From: an uncultured Oscillospiraceae bacterium
GTDB lineage: Bacteria > Bacillota > Clostridia > Oscillospirales > Oscillospiraceae
Direction: 5' to 3'
NCBI GenBank assembly: GCA_910579725.1
Contig: CAJTUD010000021.1
Span: 1-39,949, forward strand
DNA length: 39,949 nucleotides
In this document: piece after piece, positions 32,289-39,949 of the stretch
Position numbering within the stretch: position 1 is the first letter of the stretch
Layout of the letters: every line of letters begins with the position of its first letter
Made by a program: the position numbers and the translations under genes
The notes under the pieces: generated by a model
Seen by the model: the letters and a program-made list of their open reading frames with translations, nothing else
What the model was told of the DNA's origin: nothing
Database searches by the model: none

Positions 32289-32753
32289 ATGTTAAACCGC
32301 ATCATTATTATGGGCCGCCTGGTGCGTGACCCGGAGCTGAGAACCACCCAGTCCGGCGTTTCCGTCACCAGCTTCACTCTGGCGGTGGATCGGGACTTCA
32401 AGAACCGGGACTCCGGGGAGAAGAACACCGATTTCATCGATGTGGTGGCTTGGCGGCAGACAGCGGAATTTATCTGCAAATATTTCGCCAAAGGCCGTAT
32501 GGCCATTGCCGAGGGCCGTCTTCAGATTCGGGATTGGAAGGATCGGGACGGCAACAACCGGCGCAGCGCGGAAGTTGTGGCGGATAATGTCTACTTTGGG
32601 GACAGCAAGCGGGACAATGCCGAAAGCTACGGTGGTCCGCCCCCCTATGGAAATCCGGCGCCCGCTTCCTTCGGCGGCGGGTACGGCGCTCCCTCGGGAG
32701 AGCCCTCCGGCTTTGCCGAGATTGACGATCAGGATGGGGACCTGCCCTTCTGA
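32289..32753 (+). CDS. ssb: Single-stranded DNA-binding protein
   Basis: A 154-residue SSB. One OB fold spans residues 1-105, starting MLNRIIIMGRLVRDPELRTT with TDFIDVVAWRQTAEF. A Gly/Pro-rich linker follows and the protein ends DDQDGDLPF, the acidic tip through which SSB recruits replication and repair partners. It lies 15 bases after rpsF. This is the housekeeping replication SSB of the genome; a second, tail-less SSB-like protein is encoded at 35.5-36.1 kb. Confidence 0.97.
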   Translation: MLNRIIIMGRLVRDPELRTTQSGVSVTSFTLAVDRDFKNRDSGEKNTDFIDVVAWRQTAEFICKYFAKGRMAIAEGRLQIRDWKDRDGNNRRSAEVVADNVYFGDSKRDNAESYGGPPPYGNPAPASFGGGYGAPSGEPSGFAEIDDQDGDLPF

Positions 32754-32865
32754 CGGCAACTCTGCCGCATCTGCCGCCGCCAAATGGCTGGCGGCAGCGG
32801 GAATACCATTTGCGTTATTGCCGCGCCGCCCGGCGCGGATATCCTAAAAAGGAGGAATAGAAACC

Positions 32866-33120
32866 ATGCCTATGGATCGTGAAAACCGGCCTGCCCGTTC
32901 CGGCGCTCCCCGGAAGCGGAGAAAGGTCTGCCAGTTCTGTGTGGATAAGTGCGAGCATATCGATTACAAGGACGCAGCCAAGCTGCGCCGCTTTATCTCC
33001 GAGCGCTCCAAGATTCTGCCCCGCCGGACAACCGGCACCTGCGCCATGCATCAGCGCCAGCTGACCGAGGCCATCAAGCGCGCCCGTCAGATCGCTCTGC
33101 TGCCTTATGTGACCGAATAA
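32866..33120 (+). CDS. rpsR: 30S ribosomal protein S18, four-cysteine form
   Basis: An 84-residue S18 with the core DYKDAAKLRRFISERSKILP and RRTTGTCAMHQRQLTEAIKRA. Cysteines in CQFCVDKC and GTC make the zinc-type (C+) version rather than the cysteine-free C- form, so it depends on zinc. Strong AAAAGGAGG site. It ends the operon before a terminator. Confidence 0.96.
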   Translation: MPMDRENRPARSGAPRKRRKVCQFCVDKCEHIDYKDAAKLRRFISERSKILPRRTTGTCAMHQRQLTEAIKRARQIALLPYVTE

Positions 33121-33129
33121 TTGAATTTT

Positions 33130-33190
33130 GAACGGCCCTGCCCCGCCTGAACAAACTCCCGTCACCTGTTCAGATGGAGCGGGGCCGTTC
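33130..33190 (+). terminator. Terminator of the rpsF operon
   Basis: GAACGGCC (33130-33137) pairs with GGCCGTTC (33183-33190), an inner CTGAACA pairs with TGTTCAG, and TTTG follows. It starts ten bases after the rpsR stop. Confidence 0.75.
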
Positions 33191-33238
33191 TTTGCCTGTC
33201 CCTCTGTCTTTCAAGGAGGACAGGCTTTTTCAGCTTTT

Positions 33239-34036
33239 TCAGCCTTTGCAGCTTCCACTCAGCCAGAATTCCTCCATAGCCGCATTGAATTGATTCGGCA
33301 CATCCATATTCACGCAATGTCCCGCCCCATCAAAAATAACCACACAGCACTCCGGCTCATTTTTCTTCCAAACTTCCACGGCTGTTCGTTCCATAGGGAT
33401 GTCATATTTTCCGCAGCCAATCAGCAAAGGATAGTTTCTCGGCTTTGCCTGCCGGACATTTATCATACTGTTCAAAGAAGCCAGGTACATAAACGACTTT
33501 TTAGGAAATTGGATATTCATCTCGTAAAAATCCTTTTGCGCCTGCAAAGTGTAGGCGGATATTTTCCTATTCGCCTCCGCAAACCATTTGACGGAAAATA
33601 TTGCCTTAAACATCATACGCATCTGCGATGCGCCATTTTCTCTCTGCATTCTGACATCAAAATTGTTTATATCATAACCGCCGAAACAAGCAAGCGACTG
33701 TACGGCTTCAGGATACCGGTTGGCAAAGTCCTGCGCTAATACGGCCCCCAGTGAAATCCCAACAATATGTATCCTTTCAATTTTTTCTGCTTTCAGGATT
33801 TCATTGATCCATGCCGACATTTTATCTATACTGTCGCCTTTTCGCGTTTTTGTCGATTGGCCGTGACCAATAATATCAAGAGTCAGAATATTGTATTTAT
33901 CTTGAAAATAGTCAATCTGTGGTTGAAACATCCTGTGATTTACAAATGCAGCGTGTATAAAAAGTATCCAGTCTGCTTTTTCCTTTCTGCTGGTATAATA
34001 AACAACAGGCGATTCACCCAAATGATGTTGTTTCAT
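33239..34036 (-). CDS. Alpha/beta-fold hydrolase
   Basis: A 265-residue alpha/beta hydrolase. The nucleophile elbow is GISLG (serine), the acid is in CGKYDIPM and the base histidine in DGAGHCVNMD near the end. The N-terminal LFIHAAFVNHRMFQPQIDYF with LTLDIIGHGQS completes the fold (H-A oxyanion loop in place of HG). Substrate unknown; esterase or lipase/lactonase activity is possible. Base composition is visibly more AT-rich than its neighbours, with rarer codons such as ATA and AAA, and it lies in the reverse direction between two plus-strand units, which suggests recent acquisition. Confidence 0.88.
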   Translation of the reverse strand: MKQHHLGESPVVYYTSRKEKADWILFIHAAFVNHRMFQPQIDYFQDKYNILTLDIIGHGQSTKTRKGDSIDKMSAWINEILKAEKIERIHIVGISLGAVLAQDFANRYPEAVQSLACFGGYDINNFDVRMQRENGASQMRMMFKAIFSVKWFAEANRKISAYTLQAQKDFYEMNIQFPKKSFMYLASLNSMINVRQAKPRNYPLLIGCGKYDIPMERTAVEVWKKNEPECCVVIFDGAGHCVNMDVPNQFNAAMEEFWLSGSCKG

Positions 34037-34163
34037 GTTTCATCGTCCCCCCATCTTTCTTGACAGAATTTCAAACCAGTCTGTATTCAATTGACTCCTT
34101 TCCATGGAGGCAAAGGCCGCTGCCGCCATGTGATGGCCACATTATAACAGAAAACCGCTGCCG

Positions 34164-34192
34164 TTGCAAAGCCGAATACTTCATGATAAACT
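34164..34192 (+). promoter_or_regulatory. Sigma-A-like promoter for the thioesterase gene
   Basis: TTGCAA (34164-34169), 17 bases, TAAACT (34187-34192), 32 bases ahead of the start codon, in the AT-rich gap after the divergent hydrolase gene. Confidence 0.45.
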
Positions 34193-34223
34193 ATCATCAG
34201 CACACAGAAACGGAGGAAGCACC

Positions 34224-34634
34224 ATGCCTACGATTCAGGAATTGACCGAGCGCTTCCGCGCGGACCGCTTTGCGGCTCTGGCGGGAGTGGAGATCCGAGA
34301 GGCAGAGCCCGGCCGCGCCCTTTGCGCCATGGCTCTGCAAGACTGCCATATGAACGCCAACAATACTCCCATGGGCGGCGCGATTTTTACACTGGCGGAT
34401 TTCGCCTACGCCGTCGCCTCCAATGGATTCACCGAACAGATCATCGTCTCCCAGCAGGTGTCCATCACGTTCCTCGCCCCCGCCAGGGGCAAAGTGCTGC
34501 TGGCGGAAGCGGCGTGTCTGAAATCCGGACGGACCACTTGCCTGTATGCGGTGGACGTGTGGGATGAGCTGGGAACCTATGTGGCCCACGCCTCGGTGAA
34601 TGGATTTGCTGTCAAAGCGCCCGAAAAGAAATAG
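34224..34634 (+). CDS. Hot-dog fold thioesterase, PaaI/YdiI type
   Basis: A 136-residue protein. The core NANNTPMGGAIFTLADFAYAV is the helix of acyl-CoA thioesterases; the LADFA aspartate is kept, but the histidine of the usual HGG is methionine here. The later stretch ISQQVSITFLAPARGKVLLAEA with VWDELGTYVAHASVNGFAV is typical of the second half. ATG 34224 follows CGGAGGAAG. The acyl-CoA substrate is unknown; altered MGG may affect activity. Confidence 0.85.
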   Translation: MPTIQELTERFRADRFAALAGVEIREAEPGRALCAMALQDCHMNANNTPMGGAIFTLADFAYAVASNGFTEQIIVSQQVSITFLAPARGKVLLAEAACLKSGRTTCLYAVDVWDELGTYVAHASVNGFAVKAPEKK

Positions 34635-34711
34635 CAGATTTTCCGGATTGTATGGAACCGGACAGCCTCTTTTTCCGTCTGAATAGACAGTACAAAAAGG
34701 AGGAGGATGCT

Positions 34712-35296
34712 ATGAAAAAAATGTTGGTGCTGCTGGCCGCTCTGCTGTGCCTGGGGTGCTCCGCCTGCGCCCAAGAGAGGCCCGGCGGCGGAGAGCCGGA
34801 GCCTCCGCCGCCGGCCCCCGTCTCCACCTCTCTTCCGGAACCGGAAGAGGAGGCGCTCACTCCGGAGACAGATTACGCATTGTATATTCCCGATCAACCT
34901 ATCCCTATCGTACAAGGATGTTTGACGGCAGACCGTCTGCCGGTGCGCTTTATCAACAACACCGGCGAAGACGGCTATGTGCTGGACATCCCCCACCTGG
35001 AGCGGCGGGATGATGCCGGAGTGTGGACGGAGGTCCCCTGGGAGGAGAACGTTGGGTTCTGCGGCACACCCAGCTCCCTGCCTGCCGACGGCCGGGAATG
35101 GTCGGAGGATCTGCTCTATCTCTGGGGGCCGCTGGAGGACGGGGTGTACCGGCTCTACTACCAGGTGGGGCCAGACGCCCGCACAGAGGATCGAGCCTAT
35201 GGGGAATTCACCCTTTGTACCCCGGAGGACAAGCAGCGGAGCCTTTCCCTGACGGAGGAGGACCGCTCCCCGACCCCCGCAATGCTCCGGCAATGA
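34712..35296 (+). CDS. Putative lipoprotein with Ig-like domain
   Basis: A 194-residue exported protein. A signal sequence MKKMLVLLAALLCLGCSAC ends in a lipoprotein-like CLGC or CSAC cysteine; the exact lipobox is imperfect (C at -3). A Pro/Glu-rich spacer follows, then a domain with LPVRFINNTGEDGYVLDIPHLERR and LEDGVYRLYYQVG that resembles bacterial Ig-like Big_14 domains. Strong AAAAAGGAGGAGG site before ATG. It would sit on the outer face of the membrane. No function assigned. Confidence 0.75.
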   Translation: MKKMLVLLAALLCLGCSACAQERPGGGEPEPPPPAPVSTSLPEPEEEALTPETDYALYIPDQPIPIVQGCLTADRLPVRFINNTGEDGYVLDIPHLERRDDAGVWTEVPWEENVGFCGTPSSLPADGREWSEDLLYLWGPLEDGVYRLYYQVGPDARTEDRAYGEFTLCTPEDKQRSLSLTEEDRSPTPAMLRQ

Positions 35297-35340
35297 AGGA
35301 GACCCCCGCTTTGCCCAAAGGCAAAGCGGGGGTCTCCTTC
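35295..35340 (+). terminator. Long terminator after the lipoprotein gene
   Basis: A perfect 21-bp stem (35295-35315 with 35320-35340) with loop CAAA; it begins at the stop codon itself. Sequences are GC-rich (GACCCCCGC) and T-poor afterwards, but the stem is unusually strong. Confidence 0.8.
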
Positions 35341-35346
35341 TCCCCA

Positions 35347-35506
35347 AGTACTCCGCAAGCCAGAAAATTGCATTTGTCTTCGGACTGGATTTCCGCATGG
35401 CTTCGCTGCCGTCCTTGGTGGGCGTCAGTCCACCGGCATCCTCTGTCTCGCCCTGCAAAAATCCTGTCCCCAATCCAATCTGCAATTTCCAACTTGCCAG
35501 AGTACT
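35347..35506. repeat. 160-bp element with imperfect terminal inverted repeats
   Basis: The ends match in inverse: AGTACTC-CGCAAG near 35347-35359 and, on the other strand from 35506, AGTACTCTGGCAAG, followed in both cases by AAATTGCA. The inside has no open frame with a ribosome site. It sits between the lipoprotein terminator and the stop of the SSB-like gene. It looks like a MITE or repeated intergenic element. Confidence 0.5.
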
Positions 35507-36116
35507 AGAAGCATTCCTCCTCCACCAGATGCATGATGCTGACTTCAAAGGCGGTGCGCTCCTGGGCACAGCCCTCCACCACCTTGGTATAGACCCTGCT
35601 CTGAACCCGGCCCTCCAGGGACAGACTCTCTCCCACGGACATGTTCCCGGTAATCATCGCCACCTGCCCCCAGGCGATACAGGGCAGGTAATCTGCCCGT
35701 CCATACCGGCGGTTCACCGCCAGCATCATATCGGAGATGCACCGGCCCAGCGGCGTGCGCCGCAGCACCGGCGGTTTGCAGATCACACCCCGGAGGGCGA
35801 TGCGGTTCTGGTCCTCCCCCTCGTCCGTTGGCAGCAGCAGCTGGGAAAAGACGGAGATGACCAGACGGCTGCCGCATCCGCTCTTATTGTTGAAGGAGCG
35901 CAGCTGTCCCTCCACGGTAAGACGGCGGCCGGTCAGAGGAGACAGACGGCGGATCTGCTCGGCAGTGGCGATGACCCAGAGGGTGTCGGTCTGTCCGGAC
36001 AGCCGCCGGACAGCCAGAGGGAAACGGTAAAACAGACTGCCGTGATTTTCATGGGACGGGACAGGTTCCCCTGCGGCGGTCCCCTGGAGCTGAACGAAAT
36101 TCTTGGTTGTTTCCAT
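35505..36116 (-). CDS. SSB-like protein with two OB folds
   Basis: A 203-residue protein. Two OB-fold halves are visible, residues about 5-95 (FVQLQGTAAGEPVPS, LTVEGQLRSFNN) and 100-200 (IALRGVICKPPVLRRTPLGR, MMLAVNRRYGRADYLPCIAWG, LEGRVQSRVY). The second half has the SSB family pattern. It lacks the acidic DDDIPF tip. Starts at ATG 36116, after GAGGAG; the upstream ATG 36134 has no site. Clostridia often encode such a second ssDNA-binding protein of unknown task. Confidence 0.8.
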   Translation of the reverse strand: METTKNFVQLQGTAAGEPVPSHENHGSLFYRFPLAVRRLSGQTDTLWVIATAEQIRRLSPLTGRRLTVEGQLRSFNNKSGCGSRLVISVFSQLLLPTDEGEDQNRIALRGVICKPPVLRRTPLGRCISDMMLAVNRRYGRADYLPCIAWGQVAMITGNMSVGESLSLEGRVQSRVYTKVVEGCAQERTAFEVSIMHLVEEECF

Positions 36117-36210
36117 ATGTAGGTTTCTCCTCATTGGTTGTTCGGCGGTTTTGGCCGGTTGTCCCCAATATATGAGAAGAGAATGGAAAGTATGCCGCCG
36201 GAGAGCGGAA

Positions 36211-36248
36211 AACCGGAGGAACGCCGCAAAAAGGGCATTCCTCCGGTT
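36211..36248 (-). terminator. Terminator of the EF-G-like gene
   Basis: AACCGGAGGAA pairs with TTCCTCCGGTT (11 bp) with an inner short GCC/GGC pair; 29 bases after the EF-G-like stop. The tail is short in T. Confidence 0.6.
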
Positions 36249-36277
36249 GTATATGCTTCCTGTCGGATAGCGGCTGA

Positions 36278-38350
36278 TTATTCTTCCGCCAGAGCCTTGG
36301 CCTCGGCAATGGCCTTCTCCTGAGCGGCCGCCGGGCAGTCCTCGTAACGGACAAAGTGGAAGGTGAACGAGCCTCTGGACTGGGTCATGGACCGCAGGTC
36401 AATGGCGTAGGTCATCATCTCCGCCATCGGCACCTCGGCCTCCACTACCTGATCGCCGTCGCCGGTGGGATTCATGCCCATGACGCGGCCCCGGCGCTTG
36501 TTCAGATCGCCCAGAATGTCGCCCATGTAGCTGTCGGGAATCGTGACCTTCAGCTCGCCAATGGGCTCCAGCAGAACGGGAGACGCCTCGGGCAGAGCAG
36601 CCTTGTAGGCCAGCTGGGCGGCGGTCTTGAAGGCGATTTCGGAGGAGTCCACCGGGTGGTAGGAACCGTCCACCAGAGTGGCCTTCAGGAACACCATGGG
36701 ATAACCCGCCAGCACGCCGTGGGCGCAGGCCTCCCGCAGGCCCTTCTCAACGGCGGGGAAGAAGTTCTTGGGCACGCTGCCGCCGAAGACCTCCTCGGCG
36801 AAGATCATGTCCTCCTGCTCATCCTGGGGCTCGAAGACGATATGAACGTCGCCGAACTGGCCGCTGCCGCCGGTCTGCTTCTTATGACGGCCCTGCTTGC
36901 GCACCTGCTTACGGATCTTTTCACGGTAAGCCACCCGGGGCGTGTCCAGTTCGGCGTCCACGCCGAAGCGGCTCTTGAGCTTGCTCACCAGCACGTCAAT
37001 CTGAATGTCGCCCGCGCCGGAGACCACCACCTGATGGGTTTCGGCGTTGTTGACCACACTGAAGGTGGGATCCTCTTCGTTGAGGCGGATGAGGCCGCTG
37101 CCTACCTTTTCATCCTGGCCGCGGGTCTTAGGGGCGATGGCCCGGGAGTAGCAGGGCTCGGCAAACTGCACAGGAGCCAGCTTCACCACCTTCTTGGGGT
37201 CGCACAGCGTCTCGCCGGTCTTCAGGCGGTCCATTTTAGCGATGGCGCCGATATCGCCGCAGGCGATCTCCTTGACCTCCTCGTTCTTCTTGCCCTTGAT
37301 GGTATACAGGCGGCCAAGCTTCTCTGTTTTGCCGGTGGTGGGATTGTAGAGAGCCATATCGCCGGTGATCTTGCCGGAAACCACCTTCACCAGGGAGTAC
37401 TTGCCGTACTGGTCGGAGATGGTCTTGAACACAATGGCGGCGGTGGAGCCGTTGGGGTCCCGCTTGACTTCCACGGCGTTCTCGCCGGACTCGTCGGCGG
37501 CCTTCTCGGCAGGCATCTCCTGAGGACCGGGGACCAGATCCACAATAGTGCTCAGCAGCATCTCAGTGCCCAGACCTGTCAGGGCGGAACCGCAGACCAC
37601 GGGGGCCAGGGTGCCCTCGTGCATGCCCACCTTCAGGCCGGTCATGATCTCGTCCTTGGTGAAGGGCTCGCCGGCAAAGAACTTCTCCATGTTCTCCTCG
37701 GTGGTCTCAGCCACGGCCTCCATCAGCTGGCCGTAGAGCTCGTCAACCACCTTCATCTTGCTGTCGGGAATGGGGATCTCCACCCGCTTGGCGCCCTTCT
37801 TGTTCTCGGGCATCTGGTAGGCCTTCTTGTTGAGCACGTCGATGATGCCGATGGTGCGCTTGTTGTCGTCCCAGATGGGAGCGACAACGGGGGCGATGGA
37901 CTTCGACAGCTTCTCCCGCAGGGCGTCGAGGGTGGTGGAGAAGTTGGCGTTCTCCTCGTCCTCCTTGGAGATGTAGACGATGCAGGGCTTGTTCTGGCTC
38001 TTGAGGTACTTCCAGCACCGCTCCGCGCCTACGCTCAGACCGTCCTTGGAAGCGCACACCAGCACCCCGACCTCGGCGGCCCGGACGCCGGACTGCATCT
38101 CGCCGGCGAAGTCAAAGTTGCCCGGCGTATCCAGGACGTTGATCTTCACGCCGTTATACATGATAGGCGTCATGGCCAGGGAGATGGAAATCTGGCGCTT
38201 GATTTCCTCGGGATCGTAATCGCAAACGGTGTTGCCGTCCGCGGGCTTGCCCAGGCGGTCGGTAACGCCGGTGAGATACAGCATGCTCTCCACCAGGGAG
38301 GTCTTTCCGCTGCCGCCGTGACCCAGCAGGCAGATGTTGCGAATGTCCAT
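36278..38350 (-). CDS. Elongation factor G-like GTPase lacking catalytic histidine
   Basis: A 690-residue protein with EF-G layout: GTPase domain 1-275, then domains II to V (SLVKVVSGKITGDMALYNP; YREKIRKQVRKQGRHKKQTGG; final MGMNPTGDGDQVVEAEVPMAE). P-loop GHGGSGKT is at 10-17. The G3 motif is DTPGN (74-78), with asparagine where EF-G has the catalytic histidine; G2 reads RQISI instead of RGITI; and G4 is SKED (128-131), not NKxD. It matches the EF-G-like (EF-G2-type) subfamily of clostridia rather than the translational fusA. The protein probably hydrolyses GTP poorly or differently; role unclear. Good promoter and site upstream. Confidence 0.9.
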   Translation of the reverse strand: MDIRNICLLGHGGSGKTSLVESMLYLTGVTDRLGKPADGNTVCDYDPEEIKRQISISLAMTPIMYNGVKINVLDTPGNFDFAGEMQSGVRAAEVGVLVCASKDGLSVGAERCWKYLKSQNKPCIVYISKEDEENANFSTTLDALREKLSKSIAPVVAPIWDDNKRTIGIIDVLNKKAYQMPENKKGAKRVEIPIPDSKMKVVDELYGQLMEAVAETTEENMEKFFAGEPFTKDEIMTGLKVGMHEGTLAPVVCGSALTGLGTEMLLSTIVDLVPGPQEMPAEKAADESGENAVEVKRDPNGSTAAIVFKTISDQYGKYSLVKVVSGKITGDMALYNPTTGKTEKLGRLYTIKGKKNEEVKEIACGDIGAIAKMDRLKTGETLCDPKKVVKLAPVQFAEPCYSRAIAPKTRGQDEKVGSGLIRLNEEDPTFSVVNNAETHQVVVSGAGDIQIDVLVSKLKSRFGVDAELDTPRVAYREKIRKQVRKQGRHKKQTGGSGQFGDVHIVFEPQDEQEDMIFAEEVFGGSVPKNFFPAVEKGLREACAHGVLAGYPMVFLKATLVDGSYHPVDSSEIAFKTAAQLAYKAALPEASPVLLEPIGELKVTIPDSYMGDILGDLNKRRGRVMGMNPTGDGDQVVEAEVPMAEMMTYAIDLRSMTQSRGSFTFHFVRYEDCPAAAQEKAIAEAKALAEE

Positions 38351-38411
38351 AGAGTTTTAGTCTCCTTCCGTTTATCGTGCCCCGCGAAGGGGGAACCAGC
38401 CTAACATGTCA

Positions 38412-38440
38412 ATTATAGTACTTTTTCCGTTTTCGCACAA
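38412..38440 (-). promoter_or_regulatory. Promoter for the EF-G-like gene
   Basis: On the minus strand TTGTGC (38440-38435), 17 bases, TATAAT (38417-38412), about 60 bases ahead of the start codon. Confidence 0.7.
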
Positions 38441-38529
38441 CTGGAATTTTCTTTTCAGCGGAATTTTAGGCAGAACCGCCAAATTCCGACGGCTGTTTTT
38501 GATGAATTGAGCAATTCCCGCCTCCAGGA

Positions 38530-39066
38530 TTACAGGCGGTACTCCAGCTGCACATCGCATGGCTCCTTTTTCGCCAGGGTCCAGTTGATCTCCTCCGCCT
38601 CCACGCAGCCCAGGGCGCGGTAGGCGGCCATGGACTCTTTGGCGGAATGGGCGGAAATGTACAGCCAGGACGCGCCCAGTTCCCGGGCCCCCTGGCAGGC
38701 CATGCGGAAAAGCTCCTTCCCGATTCCCCGGCCCCGGCAGGGCAGGGAGACGTGAAACTGTGCGAGGTCCACGTACTGATTCCCGCTCCCGAAAAGAGGT
38801 CCGGCCAGCCGGGCGAAGCCGGCCAGCCGCCCGTCCGTCCACGCGCCGTAGGCAAGGTCTCCGGCTCTCACGCTCCGCAGCAGCTTTTCCGCCCGGAGCC
38901 GCCGTCCGTCCAGGTCCCAGTCCTCCACATAGGCGACAGGCAGCAGCTTCCACTCCCCCTCTACCCTGCGCCAGCACTCCTCCACCGCCTGGCGGCGGAC
39001 AAAGCCGTCCAGAGAGGTGAGAGAAAAGTTTTTTTCCGTAATCCGTTCGTATATGACGTCGTTCAT
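38530..39066 (-). CDS. GNAT family N-acetyltransferase
   Basis: A 178-residue acetyltransferase. The acetyl-CoA loop is SLPCRGRGIGKELFRMA and the last part reads YISAHSAKESMAAYRALGCV. ATG 39066 follows AGAGGAT; an upstream extension to 39261 would overlap the next gene in antiparallel-free register but lacks a site. N-terminal third (MNDVIYERITEKNFSLTSLDGF) is poorly conserved and may choose the substrate. It lies 11 bases after the P-type-ATPase-like gene, so the two form an operon. Confidence 0.85.
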   Translation of the reverse strand: MNDVIYERITEKNFSLTSLDGFVRRQAVEECWRRVEGEWKLLPVAYVEDWDLDGRRLRAEKLLRSVRAGDLAYGAWTDGRLAGFARLAGPLFGSGNQYVDLAQFHVSLPCRGRGIGKELFRMACQGARELGASWLYISAHSAKESMAAYRALGCVEAEEINWTLAKKEPCDVQLEYRL

Positions 39067-39077
39067 AGTAAAATCCT

Positions 39078-39949
39078 CTAAGCTTTGTCTACCGTCCACA
39101 CCAAAGGCAGCATGGGCGTGGTCCACAGCAGCAGGAAGGTCATCAGCAGCACCGGCGTGAGCACCCCGTAGCTGCCGGTAAAGGTGAGGTAAAACCCCAG
39201 CAGAGCGCCGGCGATGCTGCTGAAAATAGACAGCAGGTTGCCCACCAGCACCGTCTGACACAGCCGGCGGCTGTCCACTGCCAGAAACGCGTAGGGCAGC
39301 AGGCCGTCCCGGTAAAGCAGTCCCTCGGGGGCCTCCGCCTCCCGCTCCGGGTCGGAGAGCGTCAGCCGCTCACCGATTTCCGGCAGCTCGCCGCCGCCGT
39401 CCCAGCCAAACCGGGCCTTGAGAAGCCTGGGGACAATACTGCCGTCCCGGACGGCGAGAACCAGACGGAAGCCGTTGCGCCGGAGAATACGCAGCGCGTA
39501 CTCCACAGGCTCCGCCGCGGAATACTTGACGTGAAACACCGCCGTCAGCTCCCCGTCCACGGCAAGGCACACCGCCGTCTTGGAGGACAGACCGGCGGGC
39601 ATGTGCACCGCCTGACGGCGCAGGAAGGCGGGCGTTCCCACCAACACGGTTTCGCCGTGGATCATTCCTCCGAAGCCGCCGTCCTCGTGGATGTGGAAGT
39701 GCTCCAGACTTTGCAGGGATACCCGGCTGCGGCGGCAGGCATCGCTGAACAGCCGGCCCAGCAGGCCGCCGGCCTGCACCGCCAGCGTGGCGGCATAGGA
39801 TATGGCGTGGTTCTGCTCCTCGCCGTAGAGCTTGATCCCGGCCAGGGAGGCGGCGCCGGCGGGGAAAAGGTCCGTATCCGTCACCGACAGGCGGCGCTCC
39901 CGGGCAAAGGCCGAAGCGCCGTACATCCCCGCCACGGCCGCGCCGCTGC
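39078..39949 (-). CDS. P-type-ATPase-like membrane protein, C-terminal part, degenerate
   Basis: Only the last 290 residues are in the window; the frame runs off the end. The order resembles heavy-metal P-type ATPases: TDTDLFPAGA where DKTGTLT would be, an N-domain-like segment NHAISYAATLAVQAGGL with GGFGGMIHGETVLVGTPAFL, then a P-domain-like part, and two C-terminal helices (LLSIFSSIAGALLGFYLTF, VLLMTFLLLWTTPMLPLV). The phosphorylated aspartate motif is replaced and no GDGxND loop is seen, so it may be a pseudo-pump. Judgement needs the missing N-terminus. Confidence 0.6.
   Translation of the reverse strand, partial: SGAAVAGMYGASAFARERRLSVTDTDLFPAGAASLAGIKLYGEEQNHAISYAATLAVQAGGLLGRLFSDACRRSRVSLQSLEHFHIHEDGGFGGMIHGETVLVGTPAFLRRQAVHMPAGLSSKTAVCLAVDGELTAVFHVKYSAAEPVEYALRILRRNGFRLVLAVRDGSIVPRLLKARFGWDGGGELPEIGERLTLSDPEREAEAPEGLLYRDGLLPYAFLAVDSRRLCQTVLVGNLLSIFSSIAGALLGFYLTFTGSYGVLTPVLLMTFLLLWTTPMLPLVWTVDKA

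Noticed and set aside
35208..35569. Open frames crossing the 160-bp repeat and the terminator
   Set aside because: They read through a perfect hairpin and an inverted-repeat element; no ribosome site.
36356..38404. A 682-codon open frame on the plus strand opposite the EF-G-like gene
   Set aside because: Mirror of a conserved gene with no recognisable domain; a composition effect.
38372..38977. Alternative frames over the C-terminal GNAT gene
   Set aside because: Arg/Gly-rich shadow translation of the real acetyltransferase.

Overview
The window comes from a GC-rich, low-redundancy Firmicute genome, most likely a spore-forming gut clostridium of the Oscillospiraceae (Flavonifractor / Lawsonibacter / Intestinimonas type). 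The support is indirect: sigma-A style promoters in AT-rich gaps, AGGAGG-type ribosome sites, energy-coupling-factor (ECF) transporters, an IreB gene, the rpsF-ssb-rpsR operon with a four-cysteine S18, and a SpoIIQ-like LytM protein behind a sigma-F-like promoter. I see no tRNA, rRNA, CRISPR array or intact transposase.

Layout. 1-4.93 kb (+): tetrapyrrole genes hemC (partial), a cobA-hemD fusion and hemB, with four unrelated small genes (two GNAT acetyltransferases, a membrane protein, a DUF3788-like protein) lodged before hemB. 5.0-7.04 kb (-): a DUF2284 cysteine-rich protein, type III pantothenate kinase and a PanT-like ECF S component, i.e. pantothenate capture and phosphorylation. 7.2-9.4 kb (+): a MoxR AAA ATPase / CoxE-like VWA pair. 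9.6-12.0 kb (-): glutamine synthetase and a membrane-anchored LytM protein. 12.4-14.5 kb (+): a FIST sensor protein with a soluble chemotaxis-type signalling protein, under a perfect consensus promoter.

14.6-25.5 kb is the most unusual region. A divergent GntR/UTRA regulator faces an operon of eleven genes holding six paralogues of the SAM hydroxide adenosyltransferase (DUF62, fluorinase-fold) family, a complete ECF transporter (UPF0397-like S component, fused double ATPase, EcfT), a nucleoside hydrolase and a ribokinase. Family chemistry predicts SAM -> methionine + adenosine -> adenine + ribose -> ribose-5-phosphate, coupled to import of an unknown substrate. One paralogue keeps only the N-terminal domain and another has lost the catalytic histidine, which suggests division of labour or hetero-oligomers.

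25.7-30.5 kb (-): a translationally coupled pair, a 1235-residue protein with a zincin motif (HELFH plus a downstream ExxxD) and an FRG-domain protein. I recognise no described system with this pair; it is a candidate undescribed defence or toxin module. Next to it (30.6-31.2 kb) lies a separately terminated small-protein gene behind a perfect consensus promoter and a long leader with a possible 33-residue hydrophobic peptide.

31.4-39.9 kb: ireB (-), rpsF-ssb-rpsR (+), an AT-rich alpha/beta hydrolase (-), a hot-dog thioesterase and a lipoprotein-like Ig-fold protein (+), a 160-bp element with imperfect terminal inverted repeats, a double-OB SSB-like protein, an EF-G-like GTPase lacking the catalytic histidine, a GNAT, and the C-terminal part of a degenerate P-type-ATPase-like membrane protein (all -).
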